This document shows, one piece after another, positions 50,606 through 61,960 of a DNA stretch of 64,000 nt; position 1 is the stretch's first letter, and each line of letters starts with the position of its first letter. The translations under genes and the position numbers were made by a program. The notes under the pieces were generated by a model. It searched no databases. It had not been told where the DNA came from and worked only from the letters and a program-made list of their open reading frames with translations. The stretch spans positions 744,001 through 808,000 of the forward strand of contig NW_027327626.1 in the NCBI RefSeq assembly GCF_047675955.1, written 5' to 3'. Source of the DNA: Chlorocebus sabaeus (taxonomy: Eukaryota; Chordata; Mammalia; Primates; Cercopithecidae).

Positions 50606-52325
50606 AAGCTTTCTGAGAAACTGCTCTGTGTTCTGTTAATTTATCTCACAGAGTTACACCTTTCCATTCAAGAAGCCTTTCGCTAAGGCTGTTCTTGTGG
50701 AATTGGCAAAGGGATATTTGGAAGCCCGTAGAGGGCTATGGTGAAAAAGGAAATATCTTCCGTTCAAAACTGGAAAGAACCTTTCTGAGAAACTGCTCTG
50801 TGTTCTGTTAATTCATCTCACAGAGTTACATCTTTCCCTTCAAGAAGCCTTTCGCTAAGGCTGTTCTTGTGGAATTGGCAAAGGGATATTTGGAAGCCCA
50901 TAGAGGGCTCTGGTGAAAAGGGAAATATCTTCCGTTCAAAACTGGAAAGAAGCTTTCTGAGAAACTGCTCTGTGTTCTGTTAATTTATCTCACAGAGTTA
51001 CATCTTTCCATTGAAGAAGCCTTTCGCTAAGGCTGTTCTTCTGGAATTGGCAAAGGGATATTTGGAAGCCCATACAGGGCTATGGTGAAAAAGGAAATAT
51101 CTTCCGTTCAAAACTGGAAAGAAGCTTTCTGAGAAACTGCTCTGTGTTCTGTTAATTCATCTCACAGAGTTACATCCTTCCCTTCAAGAAGCCTGTCGCT
51201 AAGGCTGTTCTTGTGGAATTGGCAAAGGGATATTTGGAAGCCCATAGAGGGCTGTGGTGAAAAAGGAAATATCTTCCGTTCAAAACTGGAAAGAAGCTTT
51301 CTGAGAAACTGCTCTGTGTTCTGTTAATTCATCTCACAGAGTTACATCTTTCCCTTCAAGAAGCCTTTCGCTAAGGCTGTTCTTGTGGAATTGGCAAAGG
51401 GATATTTGGAAGCCCATAGAGGGCTCTGGTGAAAAGGGAAATAACTTCCGTTCAAAACTGGAAAGAAGCTTTCTGAGAAACTGCTCTGTGTTCTGTTAAT
51501 TTATCTCACAGAGTTACACCTTTCCATTCAAGAAGCCTTTCGCTAAGGCTGTTCTTGTGGAATTGGCAAAGGGATATTTGGAAGCCCGTAGAGGGCTATG
51601 GTGAAAAAGGAAATATCTTCCGTTCAAAACTGGAAAGAACCTTTCTGAGAAACTGCTCTGTGTTCTGTTAATTCATCTCACAGAGTTACATCTTTCCCTT
51701 CAAGAAGCCTTTCGCTAAGGCTGTTCTTGTGGAATTGGCAAAGGGATATTTGGAAGCCCATAGAGGGCTCTGGTGAAAAGGGAAATATCTTCCGTTCAAA
51801 ACTGGAAAGAAGCTTTCTGAGAAACTGCTCTGTGTTCTGTTAATTTATCTCACAGAGTTACATCTTTCCATTGAAGAAGCCTTTCGCTAAGGCTGTTCTT
51901 CTGGAATTGGCAAAGGGATATTTGGAAGCCCATACAGGGCTATGGTGAAAAAGGAAATATCTTCCGTTCAAAACTGGAAAGAAGCTTTCTGAGAAACTGC
52001 TCTGTGTTCTGTTAATTCATCTCACAGAGTTACATCCTTCCCTTCAAGAAGCCTGTCGCTAAGGCTGTTCTTGTGGAATTGGCAAAGGGATATTTGGAAG
52101 CCCATAGAGGGCTGTGGTGAAAAAGGAAATATCTTCCGTTCAAAACTGGAAAGAAGCTTTCTGAGAAACTGCTCTGTGTTCTGTTAATTCATCTCACAGA
52201 GTTACATCTTTCCCTTCAAGAAGCCTGTAGCTAAGGCTGTTCTTGTGTAATTGGCAAAGGGATATTTGGAAGCCCATAGAGGGCTATATTGAAAAAGGAA
52301 ATATCTTCCGTTCAAAACTGGAAAG
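50606..52325 (+). repeat. Second occurrence of the 5-monomer duplication pair (2 x 860 bp)
   Basis: The aacttccg tags at 50583 and 51443 are again 860 bp apart, and each lies 4472 bp (26x172) after its counterpart at 46111 and 46971. The unusual gtgtaa/gctatattg monomer also recurs at +4472 (47773, 52245). So a 26-monomer segment that already held the 5-monomer duplication was itself duplicated. A related region near 53.8-54.6 kb has only a single copy of the five monomers. Confidence 0.75.
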
Positions 52326-55249
52326 AAGCTTTCTGAGAAACTGCTCTGTGTTCTGTTAATTCATCTCACAGAGTTACATCTTTCCCTTCAAGAAGCCTTT
52401 CGCTAAGGCTGTTCTTGTGGAATTGGCAAAGGGATATTTGGAAGCCCATAGAGGGCTATGGTGAAAAAGGAAATATCTTCCGTTCAAAACTGGAAAGAAG
52501 CTTTCTGAGAAACTGCTCTGTGTTCTGTTAATTCATCTCACAGAGTTACATCTTTCCCTTCAAGAAGCCTTTCGATAAGGCTGTTCTTGTGGAATTGGCA
52601 AAGGGATATTTGGAAGCCCATAGAGGGCTATGGTGAAAAAGGAAATATCTTCCGTTCAAAACTGGAAAGAAGCTTTCTGAGAAACTGCTCTGTGTTCTGT
52701 TAATTCATCTCACAGAGTTACATCTTTCCCTTCAAAAAGCCTTTCGCTAAGGCTGTTCTTGTGGAATTGGCAAAGAGATATTTGGAAGCCCATAGAGGGC
52801 TATGTTGAAAAAGGAAATATCTTCCGTTCAAAACTGGAAAGAAGCTTTCTGAGAAACTGCTCTGTGTTCTGTTAATTCATGTCACAGAGTTACATCTTTC
52901 CCTTCAAGAAGCCTTTCGCTAATCCTGTTCTAGTGGAATTGGCAAAGGGATATTTGGAAGCCCATAGAGGGCTATGGTGAAAAAGGAAATATCTTCCGTT
53001 CAAAACTGGAAAGAAGCTTTCTGAGAAACTGCTCTGTGTTCTGTTAATTCATCTCACAGAGTTACATCTTTCCCTTCAAGAAGCCTTTCGCTAAGGCTGT
53101 TCTTGTGGAATTGGCAAAGGGATATTTGGAAGCCCATAGAGGGCTATGGTGAAAAAGGAAATATCTTCCGTTCAAAACTGGAAAGAAGCTTTCTGAGAAA
53201 CTGCTCTGTGTTCTGTTAATTCATCTCACAGAGTTACATCTTTCCCTTCAAGAAGCCTTTCGCTAAGGCTGTTCTTGTGGAATTGGCAAAGGGATATTTG
53301 GAAGCCCATAGAGGGCTATGGTGAAAAAGGAAATATCTTCCGTTCAAAACTGGAAAGAAGCTTTCTGAGAAACTGCTCTGTGTTCTGTTAATTCATCTCA
53401 CAGAGTTACATCTTTCCCTTCAAGAAGCCTTTCGCTAAGGCTGTTCTTGTGGAATTGGCAAAGGGATATTTGGAAAGCCATAGAGGGCTATGGTGAAAAA
53501 GGAAATATCTTCCGTTCAAAACTGGAAAGAAGCTTTCTGAGAAATTGCTCTGTGTTCTGTTAATTCATGTCACAGAGTTACATCTTTCCCTTCAAGATGC
53601 CTTTCGCTAAGGCTATTCTTGTGGAATTGGCAAAGGGATATTTGGAAGCCCATAGAGGGCTATGGTGAAAAAGGAAATATCTTCCGTTCAAAACTGGAAA
53701 GAACCTTTCTGAGAAACTGCTCTGATTTCTGTTAATTCATCTAACAGAGTTACATCTTTCCCTTCAAGAAGCCTTTCGCTAAGGCTGTTCTTGTGGAATT
53801 GGCAAAGGGATATTTGGAAGCCCATAGAGGGCTCTGGTGAAAAGGGAAATATCTTCCGTTCAAAACTGGAAAGAAGCTTTCTGAGAAACTGCTCTGTGTT
53901 CTGTTAATTTATCTCACAGAGTTACACCTTTCCATTCAAGAAGCCTTTCGCTAAGGCTGTTCTTGTGGAATTGGCAAAGGGATATTTGGAAGCCCGTAGA
54001 GGGCTATGGTGAAAAAGGAAATATCTTCCGTTCAAAACTGGAAAGAACCTTTCTGAGAAACTGCTCTGTGTTCTGTTAATTCATCTCACAGAGTTACATC
54101 TTTCCCTTCAAGAAGCCTTTCGCTAAGGCTGTTCTTGTGGAATTGGCAAAGGGATATTTGGAAGCCCATAGAGGGCTCTGGTGAAAAGGGAAATATCTTC
54201 CGTTCAAAACTGGAAAGAAGCTTTCTGAGAAACTGCTCTGTGTTCTGTTAATTTATCTCACAGAGTTACATCTTTCTCTTCAAGAAGCCTTTCGCTAAGG
54301 CTGTTCTTCTGGAATTGGCAAAGGGATATTTGGAAGCCCATACAGGGCTATGGTGAAAAAGGAAATATCTTCCGTTCAAAACTGGAAAGAAGCTTTCTGA
54401 GAAACTGCTCTGTGTTCTGTTAATTCATCTCACAGAGTTACATCCTTCCCTTCAAGAAGCCTGTCGCTAAGGCTGTTCTTGTGGAATTGGCAAAGGGATA
54501 TTTGGAAGCCCATAGAGGGCTGTGGTGAAAAAGGAAATATCTTCCGTTCAAAACTGGAAAGAAGCTTTCTGAGAAACTGCTCTGTGTTCTGTTAATTCAT
54601 CTCACAGAGTTACATCTTTCCCTTCAAGAAGCCTGTAGCTAAGGCTGTTCTTGTGTAATTGGCAAAGGGATATTTGGAAGCCCATAGAGTGCTATATTGA
54701 AAAAGGAAATATCTTCCGTTCAACACTGGAAAGAAGATTTCTGAGAAACTGCTCTGTGTTCTGTTAATTCATCTCACAGAGTTACATCTTTCCCTTCAAG
54801 AAGCCTTTCACTAAGGCTGTTCTTGTGGAATTGGCAAAGGGATATTTGGAAGCCCATAGAGGGCTATGGTGAAAAAGGAAATATCTTCCGTTCAAAACTG
54901 GAAAGAAGCTTTCTGAGAAACTGCTCTGTGTTCTGTTAATTCATCTCACAGAGTTACATCTTTCCCTTCAAGAAACCTTTCGCTAAGGCTGTTCTTGTGG
55001 AATTGGCAAAGGGATATTTGGAAGCCCATAGAGGGCTATGGTGAAAAAGGAAATATCTTCCGTTCAAAACTGGAAAGAAGCTTTCTGAGAAACTGCTCTG
55101 TGTTCTGTTAATTCATCTCACAGAGTTACATCTTTCCCTTCAAGAAGCCTGTCGCTAAGGCTGTTCTTGTGGAATTGGCAAAGGGATATTTGGAAGCCCA
55201 TAGAGGGCTATGGTGAAAAAGATAATATCTTCCGTTCAAAACTGGAAAG

Positions 55250-56970
55250 AAGCTTTCTGAGAAACTGCTCTGTGTTCTGTTAATTCATCTCACAGAGTTA
55301 CATCTTTCCCTTCAAGAAGCCTTTCGCTAAGGCTGTTCTTGTGGAATTGGCAAAGGGATATTTGGAAGCCCATAGTGGGCTATGGTGAAAAAGGAAATAT
55401 CTTCCGTTCAAAACTGGAAAGAAGCTTTCTGAGAAACTGCTCTGTGTTCTGATAATTCATCTCACAGAGTTACATCTTTCCCTTCAAGAAGCCTTTCGCT
55501 AAGGCTGTTCTTGTGGAATTGGCAAAGGGATATTTGGAAAGCCATAGAGGGCTATGGTGAAAAAGGAAATATCTTCCGTTCAAAACTGGAAAGAAGCTTT
55601 CTGAGAAACTGCTCTGTGTTCTGTTAATTCAACACACAGAGTTACATCTTTCCCTTCAAGATGCCTTTCGCTAAGGCTGTTCTTGTGGAATTGGCAAAGG
55701 GATATTTGGAAGCCCATAGAGGGCTATGGTGAAAAAGGAAATATCTTCCGTTCAAAAGTGGAAAGAAGCTTTCTGAGAAACTGCTCTGTGTTCTGTTAAT
55801 TCATCTCACAGAGTTACATCTTTCCCTTCAAGAAGCCTTTCGCTAAGGCTGTTCTTGTGGAATTGGCAAAGGGATATTTGGAAGCCCATAGAGGGCTCTG
55901 GTGAAAAGGGAAATATCTTCCGTTCAAAACTGGAAAGAAGCTTTCTGAGAAACTGCTCTGTGTTCTGTTAATTTATCTCACAGAGTTACACCTTTCCATT
56001 CAAGAAGCCTTTCGCTAAGGCTGTTCTTGTGGAATTGGCAAAGGGATATTTGGAAGCCCATAGAAGGCTATGGTGAAAAAGGAAATATCTTCCGTTCAAA
56101 ACTGGAAAGAAGCTTTCTGAGAAACTGCTCTGTGTTCTGTTAATTCATCTCACAGAGTTACATCTTTCCCTTCAAGAAGCCTTTCGCTAAGGCTGTTCTT
56201 GTGGAATTGGCAAAGGGATATTTGGAAGCCCATAGAGGGCTATGGTGAAAAAGGAAATATCTTCCGTTCAAAACTGGAAAGAAGCTTTGTGAGAAACTGC
56301 TCTGTGTTCTGTTAATTCATCTCACAGAGTTACATCTTTCCCTTCAAGAAGCCTTTCGCTAAGGCTGTTCTTCTGGAATTGGCAAAGGGATATTTGGAAG
56401 CCCATAGAGGGCTATGGTGAAAAAGGAAATATCTTCCGTTCAAAACTGGTAAGAAGCTTTCTGAGAAACTGCTCTGTGTTCTGTTAATTCATCTCACAGA
56501 GTTACATCTTTCCCTTCAAGAAGCCTTTCGCTAAGGCTGTTCTTGTGGAATTGGCAAAGGGATATTTGGAAGCCCATAGAGGGCTATGGTGAAAAAGGAA
56601 ATATCTTCCGTTCAAAACTGGAAAGAAGCTTTCTGAGAAACTGCTCTATGTTCTGTTAATTCATCTCACAGACTTACATCTTTCCCTTCAAGAAGCCTGT
56701 CGCAAAGGCTGTTCTTGTGGAATTGAAAAAGGGATATTTGGAAGCCCATAGAGTGCTATGGTGAAAAAGGAAATATCTTCCGTTCAAAACTGGAAAGAAG
56801 CTTTCTGAGAAACTGCTCTGGTGTTCTGTTAATTCATCTCAGAGAGTTACATCTTTCCCTTCAAGAAGCCTGTCGCTAAGGCTGTTCTTGTGGAATTGGC
56901 CAAGGGATATTTGGAAGCCCATAGAGGGCTATGGTGAAAAAGGAAATATCTTCCGTTCAAAACTGGAAAG
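55250..56970 (+). repeat. 10-monomer unit R, copy 1 (1721 bp)
   Basis: Starts at the monomer after the aaaaagataat box and ends before the Tttatc/tttccctgagg monomer. Tags in order: atagTggg; ttctgAtaattc with ggaaAgccat; aacacacag with gatgcc; aaaaGtgg; ctCtggtg; cacCttt and atagaAggc; a plain cctttcgc monomer; gctttGtgag with ttcttCtgg; actggTaag; ctctAtgttc with cagaCttac; and tctgGtgttc with tcaGagag. The extra G in tctgGtgttc explains 10x172+1. It recurs at 60240 and 61961. Confidence 0.8.
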
Positions 56971-59900
56971 AAGCTTTCTGAGAAACTGCTCTGTGTTCTG
57001 TTAATTTATCTCACAGAGTTACATCTTTCCATTCAAGAAGCCTTTCCCTGAGGCTGTTCTTGTGGAATTGGCAAAGGGATATTTGGAAGCCCATAGAGGG
57101 CTATGGTGAAAAAGGAAATATCTTCCGTTCAAAACTGGAAAGAAGCTTTCTGAGAAACTGCTCTGTGTTCTGTTAATTCATCTCACAGACTTTCATCTTT
57201 CCCTTCAAGAAGCCTGTCGCAAAGGCTGTTCTTGTGGAATTGAAAAAGGGATATTTGGAAGTCCATAGATGGCTATGGTGAAAAAGGAAATATCTTCCGT
57301 TCAAAACTGGAAAGAAGCTTTCTGAGAAACTGCTCTGGTGTTCTGTTAATTCATCTCAGAGAGTAACATCTTTCCCTTCAAGAAGCCTGTCGCTAAGGCT
57401 GTTCTTGTGGAATTGGCAAAGGGATATTTGGAAGCCCATAGAGGGCTATGGTGAAAAAGGAAATATCTTCCGTTCAAAACTGGAAAGAAGCTTTCTGAGA
57501 AACTGCTCTGTGTTCTGTTAATTCATCTCACAGAGTTACATCTTTCCATTCAAGAAGCCTTTCGCTGAGGCTGTTCTTGTGGAATTGGCAAAGGGATATT
57601 TGGAAGCCCATAGAGGGCTACGGGGAAAAAGGAAATATCTTCCGTTCAAAACTGGAAAGAAGCTTTCTGAGAAACTGCTCTGTGTTCTGTTAATTCATCT
57701 CACAGAGTTACATCTTTCCCTTCAAGAAGCCTTTCGCTAAGGCTGTTCTTGTGGAATTGGCAAAGGGATATTTGGAAGCCCATAGAGGGCTATGGTGAAA
57801 AAGGAAATATCTTCCGTTCAAAACTGGAAAGAAGCTTTCTGAGAAACTGCTCTGTGTTCTGTTAATTCATCTCACAGAGTTACATCTTTCCCTTCAAGAA
57901 GCCTTTCGCTAAGGCTGTTCTTGTGGAATTGGCAAAGGGATATTTGGAAGCCCATAGAGGGCTCTGATGAAAAGGGAAATACCTTCCGTTCAAAACTGGA
58001 AAGAAGCTTTCTGAGAAACTGCTCTGTGTTCTGTTAATTTATCTCACAGAGTTACATCTTTCTATTCAAGAAGCCTTTCGCTAAGGCTGTTCTTGTGGAA
58101 TTGGCAAAGGGATATTTGGAAGCCCATAGAGGGCTATGGTGAAAAAGGAAATATCTTCCGTTCAAAACTGGAAAGAAGCTTTCTGAGAAACTGCTCTGTG
58201 TTCTGTTAATTCATCTCACAGGGTTACATCTTTCCCTTCAAGAAGCCTTTCGATAAGGCTGTTCTTGTGGAATTGGCAAAGGGATATTTGGAAGCCCATA
58301 GAGGGCTATGGTGAAAAAGGAAATATCTTCCGTTCAAAACTGGAAAGAAGCTTTCTGAGAAACTGCTCTGTGTTCTGTTAATTCATCTCACAGAGTTACA
58401 TCTTTCCCTTCAAAAAGCCTTTCGCTAAGGCTGTTCTTGTGGAATTGGCAAAGAGATATTTGGAAGCCCATAGAGGGCTATGTTGAAAAAGGAAATATCT
58501 TCCGTTCAAAACTGGAAAGAAGCTTTCTGAGAAACTGCTCTGTGTTCTGTTAATTCATGTCACAGAGTTACATCTTTCCCTTCAAGAAGCCTTTCGCTAA
58601 TCCTGTTCTAGTGGAATTGGCAAAGGGATATTTGGAAGCCCATAGAGGGCTATGGTGAAAAAGGAAATATCTTCCGTTCAAAACTGGAAAGAAGCTTTCT
58701 GAGAAACTGCTCTGTGTTCTGTTAATTCATCTCACAGAGTTACATCTTTCCCTTCAAGAAGCCTTTCGCTAAGGCTGTTCTTGTGGAATTGGCAAAGGGA
58801 TATTTGGAAAGCCATAGAGGGCTATGGTGAAAAAGGAAATATCTTCCGTTCAAAACTGGAAAGAAGCTTTCTGAGAAACTGCTCTGTGTTCTGTTAATTC
58901 AACACACAGAGTTACATCTTTCCCTTCAAGATGCCTTTCGCTAAGGCTGTTCTTGTGGAATTGGCAAAGGGATATTTGGAAGCCCATAGAGGGCTATGGT
59001 GAAAAAGGAAATATCTTCCGTTCAAAACTGGAAAGAAGCTTTCTGAGAAACTGCTCTGATTTCTGTTAATTCATCTAACAGAGTTACATCTTTCCCTTCA
59101 AGAAGCCTTTCGCTAAGGCTGTTCTTGTGGAATTGGCAAAGGGATATTTGGAAGCCCATAGAGGGCTCTGGTGAAAAGGGAAATATCTTCCGTTCAAAAC
59201 TGGAAAGAAGCTTTCTGAGAAACTGCTCTGTGTTCTGTTAATTTATCTCACAGAGTTACATCTTTCCATTGAAGAAGCCTTTCGCTAAGGCTGTTGTTCT
59301 GGAATTGGCAAAGGGATATTTGGAAGCCCATACAGGGCTATGGTGAAAAAGGAAATATCTTCCGTTCAAAACTGGAAAGAAGCTTTCTGAGAAACTGCTC
59401 TGTGTTCTGTTAATTCATCTCACAGAGTTACATCCTTCCCTTCAAGAAGCCTGTCGCTAAGGCTGTTCTTGTGGAATTGGCAAAGGGATATTTGGAAGCC
59501 CATAGAGGGCTGTGGTGAAAAAGGAAATATCTTCCGTTCAAAACTGGAAAGAAGCTTTCTGAGAAACTGCTCTGTGTTCTGTTAATTCATCTCACAGAGT
59601 TACATCTTTCCCTTCAAGAAGCCTGTAGCTAAGGCTGTTCTTGTGTAATTGGGAAAGGGATATTTGGAAGCCCATAGAGGGCTATATTGAAAAAGGAAAT
59701 TTCTTCCGTTCAAAACTGGAAAGAAGCTTTCTGAGAAACTGCTCTGTGTTCTGTTAATTCATCTCACAGAGTTACATCTTTCCCTTCAAGAAGCCTTTCG
59801 CTAAGGCTGTTCTTGTGGAATTGGCAAAGGGATATTTGGAAGCCCATAGAGGGCTATGGTGAAAAAGGAAATATCTTCCGTTCAAAACTGGAAAGAAGCT

Positions 59901-60239
59901 TTCTGAGAAACTGCTCTGTGTTCTGTTAATTCATCTCACAGAGTTACATCTTTCCCTTCAATAAACCTTTCGCTAAGGCTGTTCTTGTGGAATTGGCAAA
60001 GGGATATTTGGAAGCCCATAGAGGGCTATGGTGAAAAAGGAAATATCTTCCGTTCAAAACTGGAAAGAAGCTTTCTGAGAAACTGCTCTGTGTTCTGTTA
60101 ATTCATCTCACAGAGTTACATCTTTCCCTTCAAGAAGCCTGTCGCTAAGGCTGTTCTTGTGGAATTGGCAAAGGGATATTTGGAAGCCCATAGAGGGCTA
60201 TGGTGAAAAAGATAATATCTTCCGTTCAAAACTGGAAAG
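56971..60239 (+). repeat. 19-monomer segment S between copies of unit R
   Basis: The segment is 3269 bp (19x172+1). It opens with Tttatc/ccAttcaag/tttccctgagg, then actttc with gtccatagaTgg, tcagagagtAac, ctacggGg, ctctgAtg with atacCttcc, ctattcaag, tcctgttctag, aacacacag at 58901, ctctgAttt at 59058, cataCaggg, gctGtggtg and gtgTaatt. Its right part matches 53.7-55.2 kb at +4990. The first two monomers recur from 63682 to the window end, showing that an R+S arrangement starts again. Confidence 0.7.
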
Positions 60240-61960
60240 AAGCTTTCTGAGAAACTGCTCTGTGTTCTGTTAATTCATCTCACAGAGTTACATCTTTCCC
60301 TTCAAGAAGCCTTTCGCTAAGGCTGTTCTTGTGGAATTGGCAAAGGGATATTTGGAAGCCCATAGTGGGCTATGGTGAAAAAGGAAATATCTTCCGTTCA
60401 AAACTGGAAAGAAGCTTTCTGAGAAACTGCTCTGTGTTCTGTTAATTCATCTCACAGAGTTACATCTTTCCCTTCAAGAAGCCTTTCGCTAACGCTGTTC
60501 TTGTGGAATTGGCAAAGGGATATTTGGAAAGCCATAGAGGGCTATGGTGAAAAAGGAAATATCTTCCGTTCAAAACTGGAAAGAAGCTTTCTGAGAAACT
60601 GCTCTGTGTTCTGTTAATTCAACACACAGAGTTACATCTTTCCCTTCAAGATGCCTTTCGCTAAGGCTGTTCTTGTGGAATTGGCAAAGGGATATTTGGA
60701 AGCCCATAGAGGGCTATGGTGAAAAAGGAAATATCTTCCGTTCAAAAGTGGAAAGAAGCTTTCTGAGAAACTGCTCTGTGTTCTGTTAATTCATCTCACA
60801 GAGTTACATCTTTCCCTTCAAGAAGCCTTTCGCTAAGGCTGTTCTTGTGGAATTGGCAAAGGGATATTTGGAAGCCCATAGAGGGCTCTGGTGAAAAGGG
60901 AAATATCTTCCGTTCAAAACTGGAAAGAAGCTTTCTGAGAAACTGCTCTGTGTTCTGTTAATTTATCTCACAGAGTTACACCTTTCCATTCAAGAAGCCT
61001 TTCGCTAAGGCTGTTCTTGTGGAATTGGCAAAGGGATATTTGGAAGCCCATAGAAGGCTATGGTGAAAAAGGAAATATCTTCCGTTCAAAACTGGAAAGA
61101 AGCTTTCTGAGAAACTGCTCTGTGTTCTGTTAATTCATCTCACAGAGTTACATCTTTCCCTTCAAGAAGCCTTTCGCTAAGGCTGTTCTTGTGGAATTGG
61201 CAAAGGGATATTTGGAAGCCCATAGAGGGCTATGGTGAAAAAGGAAATATCTTCCGTTCAAAACTGGAAAGAAGCTTTGTGAGAAACTGCTCTGTGTTCT
61301 GTTAATTCATCTCACAGAGTTACATCTTTCCCTTCAAGAAGCCTTTCGCTAAGGCTGTTCTTCTGGAATTGGCAAAGGGATATTTGGAAGCCCATAGAGG
61401 GCTATGGTGAAAAAGGAAATATCTTCCGTTCAAAACTGGTAAGAAGCTTTCTGAGAAACTGCTCTGTGTTCTGTTAATTCATCTCACAGAGTTACATCTT
61501 TCCCTTCAAGAAGCCTTTCGCTAAGGCTGTTCTTGTGGAATTGGCAAAGGGATATTTGGAAGCCCATAGAGGGCTATGGTGAAAAAGGAAATATCTTCCG
61601 TTCAAAACTGGAAAGAAGCTTTCTGAGAAACTGCTCTATGTTCTGTTAATTCATCTCACAGACTTACATCTTTCCCTTCAAGAAGCCTGTCGCAAAGGCT
61701 GTTCTTGTGGAATTGAAAAAGGGATATTTGGAAGCCCATAGAGTGCTATGGTGAAAAAGGAAATATCTTCCGTTCAAAACTGGAAAGAAGCTTTCTGAGA
61801 AACTGCTCTGGTGTTCTGTTAATTCATCTCAGAGAGTTACATCTTTCCCTTCAAGAAGCCTGTCGCTAAGGCTGTTCTTGTGGAAATGGCAAAGGGATAT
61901 TTGGAAGCCCATAGAGGGCTATGGTGAAAAAGATAATATCTTCCGTTCAAAACTGGAAAG
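60240..61960 (+). repeat. 10-monomer unit R, copy 2 (1721 bp)
   Basis: Offset from copy 1 is 4990 (29x172+2), and it runs directly into copy 3. It lacks the ttctgAtaattc change that copies 1 and 3 share, and it has a private aaCgctg near 60.49 kb. Its last monomer reads tggaaAtggcaaag where copies 1 and 3 read tggaattggCcaag, then passes into the aaaaagataat box. That monomer is therefore the junction of the tandem duplication. Confidence 0.8.
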
